Source: Undibacterium parvum
Lineage (GTDB): Bacteria > Pseudomonadota > Gammaproteobacteria > Burkholderiales > Burkholderiaceae_D
Assembly (NCBI RefSeq): GCF_003955735.1
Contig: NZ_CP034464.1
Coordinates: 248,001-312,000, forward strand
DNA length: 64,000 nucleotides
Direction of reading: 5' to 3'
In this document: in pieces, positions 46,291 to 53,182 of the stretch
How positions within the stretch are numbered: the stretch's first letter is position 1
Layout: every line of letters starts with the position of its first letter
Notes under the pieces: model-generated
Databases searched by the model: none
Seen by the model: the letters and a program-made list of their open reading frames with translations, nothing else
Told to the model about the DNA's origin: nothing
Program-made: the position numbers and the translations under genes

Positions 46291-47647
46291 GCAGACGCAA
46301 GGCAAAAAGATCGCCGTGATCGGTGCCGGTTGGGCCGGTTGCAGCGCCGCCACGCGCCTCAGCGAACTCGGTCATCAGGTGACCCTGATAGAAGCGGCAC
46401 GCACTCTGGGCGGGCGCGCCAGGCGCGTAGAGCTGCACGATCACGCGCTGGATAACGGCCAGCACATCTTACTCGGCGCCTACAGCGCGACGCTTGCGCT
46501 GATGAAGACGCTGGGCATAGACCGCACCAGCGCCTTACTAACACTGCCTTTGCAAATGTGCTACCCAGGCACAGAGAGCGGCATGCATTTTGTCGCACCC
46601 AAACTACCAGCACCGCTGCATTTGCTGATTGCCTTACTCAAAGCCAAGGGACTGAGCCGGGCAGATAAATTATCGCTGGCCAGATTCTCGACCACGGCGC
46701 GCTGGATGGACTGGCAACTCCATCAAGACTGCAGCGTCAGCGAACTATTGCAACGCTTCGATCAAACTGAAAAACTCTGCCGCCTGATGTGGATACCACT
46801 GTGCATCGCGGCCTTAAATACCCCGCCAGAACGGGCTTCGGCGCAAATATTTTTAAACGTTTTACGTGATAGCCTGGGCGCAAAACGCGCCACTTCCGAC
46901 ATGCTGATTCCACGCCTGGATTTATCGCGCTTGCTGCCAGAGGCTGCAGCCAGACAGATACAGCAAAACGGCGGTAAAGTCTTGCTAGGCAATGCCGTCA
47001 AAAGTTTGACGCTAAACACCGATCAGCGCTGGCAATGTGAGGACAGCCACAGCGATCCTGCATTGGCACAGAACTGGGATGGCATCATCGTCGCCACCGA
47101 TGCCGAGCATGCAAAACGCTTGCTCGCCACTATCGACAATAAAGAGTTAGCAGCACCCAGCATCAGCACCACCTTCAGCTACGAGCCGATTACCACCTGC
47201 TATCTGCAATACCAGAGCAGCCTGCAATTGCCACGCGCCTTTTATGCCTTGGAAGACCAGCCAGAACGCCAGCACTGGGGCCAATTTGTATTCGACCGCG
47301 GCCAGCTACACGCAAGCCAGCAAGGCCTATTAGCAGTGGTAGTCAGTGCCTCGGGCGCCGCGATAGAACACAGCCACGCTGAGCTGGCCACCGCCATTGC
47401 CAAGCAACTGGCAGCCAATTTTCAACGCCCCGATTTGGCGACCCCGCTCTGGCATAAAGTCATCTCCGAAAAGCGCGCCACCTACTCCTGCACCCCTGGA
47501 CTCGTCAGACCAGAGAATAAAACCAGTATCAGCAGCTTATTCATCGCGGGCGACTACACCGCCGGCGACTACCCCGCCACCTTAGAAGCCGCAGTACGCA
47601 GCGGCCAGCAAGCCGCCAGCCAATTGCATCAGCAATTGCAAGCGTAA
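46283..47647 (+). CDS. hpnE: Hydroxysqualene dehydroxylase HpnE
   Basis: HpnE is an FAD-dependent oxidoreductase of the amine-oxidase/phytoene-desaturase type that reduces hydroxysqualene to squalene. The GTG start leads to the dinucleotide-binding motif I-A-V-I-G-A-G-W-A-G-C-S-A-A-T-R-L and the G-G-R-A-R-R-V motif. The C-terminal FAD motif is L-F-I-A-G-D-Y-T-A-G-D-Y-P-A-T-L-E-A-A-V-R-S-G. The length (454) is normal. No hopene cyclase gene (shc/hpnF) is in the window. Confidence 0.93.
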   Translation: MAKQTQGKKIAVIGAGWAGCSAATRLSELGHQVTLIEAARTLGGRARRVELHDHALDNGQHILLGAYSATLALMKTLGIDRTSALLTLPLQMCYPGTESGMHFVAPKLPAPLHLLIALLKAKGLSRADKLSLARFSTTARWMDWQLHQDCSVSELLQRFDQTEKLCRLMWIPLCIAALNTPPERASAQIFLNVLRDSLGAKRATSDMLIPRLDLSRLLPEAAARQIQQNGGKVLLGNAVKSLTLNTDQRWQCEDSHSDPALAQNWDGIIVATDAEHAKRLLATIDNKELAAPSISTTFSYEPITTCYLQYQSSLQLPRAFYALEDQPERQHWGQFVFDRGQLHASQQGLLAVVVSASGAAIEHSHAELATAIAKQLAANFQRPDLATPLWHKVISEKRATYSCTPGLVRPENKTSISSLFIAGDYTAGDYPATLEAAVRSGQQAASQLHQQLQA

Positions 47648-47732
47648 AACGGCGGGTTTAAAAACCCACCGCCCGTACCCGCGTCAGCCCGCAAAATATA
47701 GTCAAAAAAAACAAACCTAGTATGCCGCCAAG

Positions 47733-47791
47733 GCGTATATCCCATGCGGGCTGCAGGCCTATGTGCTTGAAGAAGCGCATGGAATATGCGC
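47733..47791. repeat. Palindromic repeat after hpnE
   Basis: GCGTATATCCCATGCG (47733-47748) pairs with CGCATGGAATATGCGC (47776-47791) with two mismatches. The right arm and the following GTTGGC are identical to the repeat at 50260-50281. Confidence 0.85.
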
Positions 47792-47803
47792 GTTGGCAGG
47801 GCT

Positions 47804-48093
47804 AGCTTTTGAATTTATTCGACACAACTGCCAGCCCCCAGCACCAACAAAAGTCCGCGCGCACGAGTAGCACGAGTAGCGCAAAGTGGCCGTGTCGATA
47901 CCGTCTGGACTGGCGACACCCACTCTTAGCCTAGGTCGACACAATTAAGAAAATACAGGGAGTATTTTTAAGAACCCGCATACGGTATGCGCGAATCACC
48001 ATGAATTTGCTGGTACTGGCAGGAGTATGGTTGACCAGCGCAAGCCAGAATCTAGCAAAAGGAGGTCGCGGTGCTGAGGGGTTTGGGTTGGGG
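47804..48093. other. Gap without a supported gene
   Basis: This stretch holds two direct copies of TCGACACAA (around 47819 and 47933) and a locally GC-rich segment, which could be remains of a mobile element. A 32-codon frame (48001-48099, M-N-L-L-V-L-A-G-V-W-L) has no ribosome site and I do not call it. No RNA gene is seen. Confidence 0.4.
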
Positions 48094-48183
48094 ATTTAAC
48101 GCAACGATGAGGTGAGCCGCATAACACCGCTCACGCGAAGAATAAACAGTATCACGACCCCACCCCCGAACCTTAAGTTAGGC
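48094..48183 (-). other. attC-like site A (integron cassette recombination site)
   Basis: On the minus strand the 90-bp site begins GCCTAAC (fits R-Y-Y-Y-A-A-C) and ends GTTAAAT (fits G-T-T-R-R-R-Y). It aligns without gaps to the 90-bp site at 49581-49670 with about 59 identical positions by hand count, including CGTGA, TTCTTCG and TTGCGTTA. It lies 60 bp after the Sel1-protein stop. The inner arms pair mainly through G-T wobbles, so this is the weaker of the two. Confidence 0.65.
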
Positions 48184-48243
48184 TGGGGCGAGAAGACAAT
48201 AAATTGCACTTGCAGTTTGAACCCGGAGTGTGCATTAGTTTTC

Positions 48244-49536
48244 TCACCTAATTTTTTCGAACTGATCCAGCGCTACTTGCAAATTATTCGGTTTGTTCAG
48301 TTCGAGAGCAAGGTTCTCGGCGGCCTCTATGTCTTGCGTCGGCATGGACTTCCCAATAAGGGCGCGAAGGTCTTTGGCTTTGCTATCCTCGGACGGATCC
48401 CCGGCAATTGACATACCCCATAGAGCGTAGGCAACAATATCGCTATGTACTACTCCTCGTCCCATGGAGTATTGCAATCCAAGGTGGTAAAGGGCGAATG
48501 AATTGCCTAGTTCAGCTGCCAATCGGTTTAGGCGAAGTGCTTCCTCATTGCTTTGGTCTACGCCTTGGCCGATGAAGTGCATCCTTGCAAGGTTAGTCAG
48601 GGCATTGTCATCACCTTGATCGGCGGCAAGACGGAACAGTGCAGCAGCCTCTTTGTAGTCTTGTACTACGCCTTCGCCACTTTCATACAACCGCCCAAGA
48701 CTATCCTGAGCTAGCGCATTGCCCTTGTCTGCTGCCTGACGGTAAAGACGAGCTGCTTCCCCGTGATCCTGCGCTACACCTAAGCCTCGCTCATACATGG
48801 CACCGAGGTAGGCTTGGGCGTCGCTATTGCCTTGAGCTACGGCCAAGCTGAATTGGCGGGCAGCTTCGTTGGCATCCATAGATATACCTCTGCCACTTGC
48901 GTACATTACACCGAGGTTTTTGTGGGCTTCAGCATGGCCTTGGTTGGCGGCGAGACTGAAGAATCGAGCGGCCTCCTTATAGTCTTCTATAACTCCATGG
49001 CCATTTTCGTACATTGCACCTAGGCTGGTCTGCGCGAAGGCATTGCCTTGATTTGCGGCCAGGCGGTAAAGCCGAACTGCTTCTTTGTAGTCCTGAGGTA
49101 CGCCATGCCCATTGGCATATATCACAGCAAGGCCGGTCTGCGCATCCACATAACCTCGATTTGCAAGTGCTTGCCACTCCTGTATTGCTGTGGCGAAGTC
49201 GCCTATCTTGGTTGCTTCCAGACCTTTGGCAAAATCTGCATTTGCTTTGATTTCGTTGCCTGAAATACTTCGGTCTTCAAGGCGCCAGTAGACGATTGGC
49301 ACGAAGACAGAAAACGGCAGCAGCAAAAGCAGAAGCAGCCACAAAGTTGACCGCCCTTTCGACCGTAGGTAAAGAGCGCATGCAGACAAGAGCATCAAAG
49401 TACTACACAAGATAGCCCATACAATGCTTCTTCTTTGTCCGTGCTTTGCAAATGCCACTACGACAGCCAGGAGTGGTAACGACAAGAGCCACAACCCGGC
49501 GACAAATTTAGCTTTATTTCGATATTTCTCGATCAC
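48244..49536 (-). CDS. Membrane-anchored Sel1-repeat protein
   Basis: A 430-residue protein with three hydrophobic segments in the first 90 residues (A-G-L-W-L-L-S-L-P-L-L-A; I-V-W-A-I-L-C-S-T-L-M-L-L; L-W-L-L-L-L-L-L-L-P-F), then at least seven Sel1-like (TPR-related) repeats, each near 36 residues with A-x-x-x-L-G-x-M-Y-x-x-G-x-G-V-x-x-D-x-x-E-A-A-R. Such repeats mediate protein contacts, often in signalling or envelope stress. The start lies 44 bp after the end of attC-like site B, as expected for a cassette gene. A specific function cannot be given. Confidence 0.85.
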   Translation of the reverse strand: MIEKYRNKAKFVAGLWLLSLPLLAVVVAFAKHGQRRSIVWAILCSTLMLLSACALYLRSKGRSTLWLLLLLLLPFSVFVPIVYWRLEDRSISGNEIKANADFAKGLEATKIGDFATAIQEWQALANRGYVDAQTGLAVIYANGHGVPQDYKEAVRLYRLAANQGNAFAQTSLGAMYENGHGVIEDYKEAARFFSLAANQGHAEAHKNLGVMYASGRGISMDANEAARQFSLAVAQGNSDAQAYLGAMYERGLGVAQDHGEAARLYRQAADKGNALAQDSLGRLYESGEGVVQDYKEAAALFRLAADQGDDNALTNLARMHFIGQGVDQSNEEALRLNRLAAELGNSFALYHLGLQYSMGRGVVHSDIVAYALWGMSIAGDPSEDSKAKDLRALIGKSMPTQDIEAAENLALELNKPNNLQVALDQFEKIR

Positions 49537-49580
49537 GAAACTCTCTCTTTTGTATGTACAACAGTGTGCGTATTAGAAAA

Positions 49581-49670
49581 ACCTAACGCAAAAGTGATGT
49601 GCGCCGCGAGTCGCAGCTAACACGAAGAACGAACAATTTCACGGCGTCACAATCGACTGTCATGTTATGC
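49581..49670 (-). other. attC-like site B (integron cassette recombination site)
   Basis: On the minus strand it begins GCATAAC and ends GTTAGGT, 90 bp apart. The inner arms AGTCGATTGTGACGCCG and the complement of CGGCGCACATCACT pair if three single bases on one arm are left unpaired, the extrahelical-base pattern of integron attC hairpins. The unpaired spacer next to the cores is also as expected. The stop codon TAA of the upstream gene lies inside the first core, as in many cassettes. Confidence 0.72.
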
Positions 49671-50009
49671 CTTTACTTTTGATAACCAGTCTTGAAACCA
49701 CTCAACAGGAAGACACTCATCCTCAAATGAACGAGCGCGCAATTCTTCTATTTGATAAGTGTTTGCGAGATATAAATCCCATTGGGTTTCAACGTCAGTA
49801 AGGATCGGGAGTAAACGCTCAATCTCGGGCGATGCGTCAACATCAATGTACTGACACCAGAATCGATCGCACCACATCGCAATTTGTTTATGAGAGTGCG
49901 GAGACTGTTCAGGTTGAGCGCCCCACTCAAGCACCTGAACCACGGCTGCAAGTGTGAATGGCAACATGACTGGGCTAATGCTCGGACTCGATGACAGCGG
50001 AGAATTCAT
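49665..50009 (-). CDS. Hypothetical protein, likely cassette gene
   Basis: A 114-residue acidic soluble protein with several Trp (V-L-E-W-G-A-Q-P; M-W-C-D-R-F-W-C-Q-Y; V-E-W-F-Q-D-W-L). I recognise no family. Its stop TAA is part of the GCATAAC core of attC-like site B, so the gene and the site form a cassette-like unit. No attC-like site was found upstream of it. A short gene of unknown function is typical of integron cassettes. Confidence 0.65.
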   Translation of the reverse strand: MNSPLSSSPSISPVMLPFTLAAVVQVLEWGAQPEQSPHSHKQIAMWCDRFWCQYIDVDASPEIERLLPILTDVETQWDLYLANTYQIEELRARSFEDECLPVEWFQDWLSKVKA

Positions 50010-50216
50010 AAGACAAGGTTAATTTTCATTTTGCAATATTAACCGAGCGTGTTAAAAAAGACAATTTGTTTCAGGTGCCTTGAAACCCGCGTGGATATTG
50101 ACTAGTTTGGTTATACTGACTATTTATACAGTTGAACAGAATCGACAAAAACATCACTTTAAAGCCGCAAGGTGCGATCGTAGCTTTGCATGAAATTTAT
50201 AAGCATCCCTGCCACC
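50010..50216. other. Gap upstream of the cassette gene, no gene seen
   Basis: The gap between the hypothetical gene and the repeat at 50217 is AT-rich on its left side and should hold the promoter for the cassette-like genes. I found no integrase, attI or third attC-like site here. Confidence 0.4.
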
Positions 50217-50275
50217 GCGCATATTCCATGCGCCTCTCCAACAACATAGGCTGGAGACCCGCATGGAATATGCGC
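50217..50275. repeat. Palindromic repeat with perfect 16-bp arms
   Basis: GCGCATATTCCATGCG (50217-50232) and CGCATGGAATATGCGC (50260-50275) are exact complements. A nested stem TCTCCA/TGGAGA lies inside. It is the clearest member of the family also found at 23085, 31061 and 47733, and lies 3' of the gsp operon. Confidence 0.92.
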
Positions 50276-50434
50276 GTTGGCGGGGGCTTGAAATTAATTA
50301 CAACGCGATTGCGGCCGACCTGGCTCGCTGTGCGATTTGTAGCCGCCCTCGGTACACAGGCGCAAGTTGTTTGCGTCTTCGCATGCGCGCTCTAGCCAAC
50401 TGCCTGAGGCAGCGAGTATGACTATGGTTAGACG

Positions 50435-51274
50435 TCAGTTGTTGTCTATGGATGGCTGGCGTATCAGCAAATGCATGGGCGCAAAAAAATCCTGCATGAC
50501 TTGGTTGCTGATGAAGCTTAAATTATACGGATGCTCGGAACAGATACTGGCCAATTCGGCACTGGCTGGAATGTGCTTAATCTGCTCGGCAATCTTCCCC
50601 CACAACACCAGCAGTATTTTTTTGCCTTGCTCATTTTTTTGCCGCTGATCTAAAGCAGCAAACACGGCTTGCAAAAATACCCGCCAGGCCAGTGCATCTT
50701 TGGCTGGTGCCACCTCAGGTCTAAAGACTAAACTGGCATTGAGTAATAAAAATCCTTGCTTGCCTAAATTATCCTGCAACTCTGTCAGGTCTTGGATGAG
50801 ATCGGAGCCCGGCAAGCGCGCCGCAGCAGCCACCGCTGCCATCGCGACTACGGTGGTATTGCCGGCATCGAGACGGGCATCGGCGACCAATAACATTTTG
50901 ATGAAATTTCTCAAGGAAGTAGCGCGATTGACTTTTTTTGAGAGGCCCGCTTGCGCATCCTGAGACCAGAGTTCGCGCACGGCACCGTCCATAAAACAAA
51001 CGCCAGTAGCACTCTCAGCGCGTGGATACGGCCCCTCGCCGACCAAGACATAATTGACGCTCGTGAGAGGCAAAGCGAAGGCGGCAAACAGGCGCCCCGA
51101 GTCGGGCAAAAAAGCGCCCTCTTGCAAGCTATCGAGATACCCGGGGCTAGTCTCTTGCATCGCATTTAAGCCCTGGACTAAAGCCGGCAACCAGGATGGA
51201 TGTACTCGTGTTAGGGCGTGCTGGATCAAGGCAGGAAATTGTTTAGCAGCTTTGGCAGTGCTCATAGACTTCAT
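50435..51274 (-). CDS. Uracil-DNA glycosylase-like protein lacking the catalytic Asp
   Basis: A 279-residue protein of the Ung superfamily. Landmarks that align: V-L-V-G-E-G-P-Y-P-R-A-E-S-A-T-G-V-C-F (Ung G-Q-D-P-Y-H-G...G-L-C-F), L-L-L-N-A-S-L-V (uracil-binding Asn region), L-V-L-W-G-K-I-A (L-L-W-G) and S-E-H-P-Y-N-L-S (H-P-S-P-L-S). The catalytic Asp of G-Q-D-P-Y is Gly, and the following His is Pro, as in poxvirus D4-type G-I-D-P-Y-P but without its Asp. It probably does not excise uracil by the usual mechanism. It follows gspC by 28 bp as the last gene of the gsp operon. Confidence 0.72.
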   Translation of the reverse strand: MKSMSTAKAAKQFPALIQHALTRVHPSWLPALVQGLNAMQETSPGYLDSLQEGAFLPDSGRLFAAFALPLTSVNYVLVGEGPYPRAESATGVCFMDGAVRELWSQDAQAGLSKKVNRATSLRNFIKMLLVADARLDAGNTTVVAMAAVAAAARLPGSDLIQDLTELQDNLGKQGFLLLNASLVFRPEVAPAKDALAWRVFLQAVFAALDQRQKNEQGKKILLVLWGKIAEQIKHIPASAELASICSEHPYNLSFISNQVMQDFFAPMHLLIRQPSIDNN

Positions 51275-51302
51275 TTAATTTTACAAAAAACTAGCCCAGC
51301 GA

Positions 51303-51857
51303 TTAGCGCGAATTTTCTGGCGGTGGCAATGGCGCTGGTGGCGGTGCGGGCAAACTCGCTGTTGGTAATTCTTGATTTGGATTGGCCGGCGGCGGATTAG
51401 TCGCCCCCACCATGCCTGCACTAGGCGGACTAGGGTTAAATGAAATTCCCGAACTCGGCACCGCTTGTGGCAAATCAATTTTTTTATTCACGCCGGCTTC
51501 AGTCACCACGATGTAGCTGGGATGCACCTCAATCAGCTTGACCCCTGGCGCCAATTCTTTGCCGATCGCCAGAGCTTGCTCGGGCCGGCCATCGGTACTG
51601 ACGATCGCCGCGCTGTCTTGCGCTTGCGGCGCCACCACAACGCCTTTCAATTGGTAATTGCTGGCGGCCATTTGGGCAGTAGGACTGCGCCCGAATACCG
51701 AGCCCCATTGTCCTAATAGCTGCTCGAAACTGGCAGCAGTTTGTGGCGCAGCGACTGCTCTCGCCTTAGGCTTAAACATCTGTATGCCCCAATAACTGAG
51801 GGACATGCACAAGGCTATAAAAATAAAAAAACTCATAATCAAAGGCAGACGCTTCAT
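51303..51857 (-). CDS. gspC: Type II secretion protein GspC
   Basis: GspC is the inner-membrane protein that links the platform to the secretin GspD through its HR domain. The ATG at 51855-51857 begins M-K-R-L-P-L-I-M-S-F-F-I-F-I-A-L, a single TM. The HR domain follows (Y-Q-L-K-G-V-V-V-A-P; A-A-I-V-S-T-D-G-R-P-E-Q-A-L-A-I-G), then V-K-L-I-E-V-H-P-S-Y-I-V-V-T-E-A-G-V. A Pro-rich tail replaces a PDZ or coiled-coil domain. The operon position, after gspF, is unusual compared with enterobacterial gspC first, but is known in betaproteobacteria. Confidence 0.88.
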   Translation of the reverse strand: MKRLPLIMSFFIFIALCMSLSYWGIQMFKPKARAVAAPQTAASFEQLLGQWGSVFGRSPTAQMAASNYQLKGVVVAPQAQDSAAIVSTDGRPEQALAIGKELAPGVKLIEVHPSYIVVTEAGVNKKIDLPQAVPSSGISFNPSPPSAGMVGATNPPPANPNQELPTASLPAPPPAPLPPPENSR

Positions 51858-51888
51858 CTCATTCCTTAAACCACAGCCTGATTCGCAC

Positions 51889-53109
51889 TTAGCGAACCAA
51901 CTGATTAATTTCAATAATCGGCATTAATACTGCCAACACGATCAGTAAAACCACCACCCCCATTGCCAGAATCAGGGCTGGCTCTAACAGGCCAGCGATG
52001 GTGAGGGCGCGCCGCTCCAAATCTTGCTCTTGCGCGTTAGAGGCACGCTCTAACATGGCCGGTAATTCGCCAGTCACTTCGCCGGCCCGTATCATGTGGA
52101 TCAACATCGGTGGAAAGTGCTTATGCGCTGACAAAGCACGCGCCAGACCAACGCCTTCGCGCACACTGGCAGTGGCCTCTTCAACCTGGGCACGCATCGC
52201 TACGTTGGACAAGGTTTCTTTACTGGTTTGCAGTGCCTGCAAGATAGGCACGCCTGAACCGGTGGTAATCGCTAAGGTACTGGCAAAACGCGAGGTGTTT
52301 AAACTGCGTTCAAATTTTCCGTACAAAGGTGCGGTGAGTAACCAGGTATGCCAACTCATTTTAATTTGTGGATTTTTCAAAGCGCTACGCCATGCCATAA
52401 ACGCAGCGACTCCGATCATGGCCATCAACCAACCCCAGGCTCTGACGAAATCAGACAGCCACAACATGATCACGGTCAACATAGGCAGTTTTTGTTTGGT
52501 ATTAGCAAAAACCGAAACGATTTGCGGCACCACATAAGTCAGCAAAAAAATCACAATCGCAAAAGCCACGATAGTGACGATGGCCGGATAGGTAAACGCC
52601 AGCTTGACCTTCTGCACCAGCGCATTGCGCCTTTCTATGTAGTCGGCTAAGCGCGACAAAACCCGCGCCAGATGCCCAATCTGCTCGCCCGAAGCGACCA
52701 GGGCGCAATAAATATCGGCAAAGTCATTCGGGTGTTGTTTAAGCGCGGCCGACATGGCGGCACCCGCCATCACTTCAGAGCGGATTGAGGCGATCAGATC
52801 GCGGATATACACGCGCTCTGATTGATCCAGCAAAGCCGACAGGGATTGCTCTAGCGGCAAACCGGCTTCCAAAAGACTGGCCAACTGGCGTGTAAACAAC
52901 GCTAATTCAACCGTCGATAAGTGCTCGCCAAACAGGCTGCGGCGCTTCTTACCTTCGGCATCCATTTGATTCGCAATCAGCTCAACCATCACTGGCACAT
53001 GCCCCTGAGCGCGCAGATCTGCACGCGCGGCACGTGCGCTGTCGGCGGTCAGTACGCCTTTTTTGCTTGCGCCATTGCTATCTACGGCTTCATATCTAAA
53101 TGCTGGCAC
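51889..53109 (-). CDS. gspF: Type II secretion platform protein GspF
   Basis: GspF is the polytopic inner-membrane platform of the pseudopilus machine. It starts M-P-A-F-R-Y-E-A-V-D-S-N-G and has two homologous cytoplasmic helical domains (F-T-R-Q-L-A-S-L-L-E-A-G-L-P-L-E-Q-S-L; F-A-S-T-L-A-I-T-T-G-S-G-V-P-I-L-Q-A-L) with three TM segments. It ends with L-V-L-L-I-V-L-A-V-L-M-P-I-I-E-I-N-Q. The length is 406, as expected. Confidence 0.96.
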   Translation of the reverse strand: MPAFRYEAVDSNGASKKGVLTADSARAARADLRAQGHVPVMVELIANQMDAEGKKRRSLFGEHLSTVELALFTRQLASLLEAGLPLEQSLSALLDQSERVYIRDLIASIRSEVMAGAAMSAALKQHPNDFADIYCALVASGEQIGHLARVLSRLADYIERRNALVQKVKLAFTYPAIVTIVAFAIVIFLLTYVVPQIVSVFANTKQKLPMLTVIMLWLSDFVRAWGWLMAMIGVAAFMAWRSALKNPQIKMSWHTWLLTAPLYGKFERSLNTSRFASTLAITTGSGVPILQALQTSKETLSNVAMRAQVEEATASVREGVGLARALSAHKHFPPMLIHMIRAGEVTGELPAMLERASNAQEQDLERRALTIAGLLEPALILAMGVVVLLIVLAVLMPIIEINQLVR

Positions 53110-53137
53110 TGGTTCGGCTCTTTTCTACTTGCATTAG

Positions 53138-53182
53138 TCTGATATTCGTCTGATTACTCGACTGATTATTCGTATGATTACT
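53138..53182. repeat. Four degenerate 11-12 bp tandem repeats between gspE and gspF
   Basis: Units of the form CTGATTA-TTCG (variants TCTGATATTCG, TCTGATTACTCG, ACTGATTATTCG, TATGATTACTC) fill the short gap and overlap the gspE stop codon. No function is evident. Confidence 0.7.

Noticed and set aside
48001..48099. Short 32-codon frame beginning M-N-L-L-V-L-A-G-V-W-L
   Set aside because: It has a leader-like start but no ribosome site, and its 3' end overlaps the attC-like site; too short to support.
50010..50434. Possible integron integrase or attI upstream of the cassette-like genes
   Set aside because: I searched the gap on both strands and found no tyrosine-recombinase frame and no third site with matching cores.
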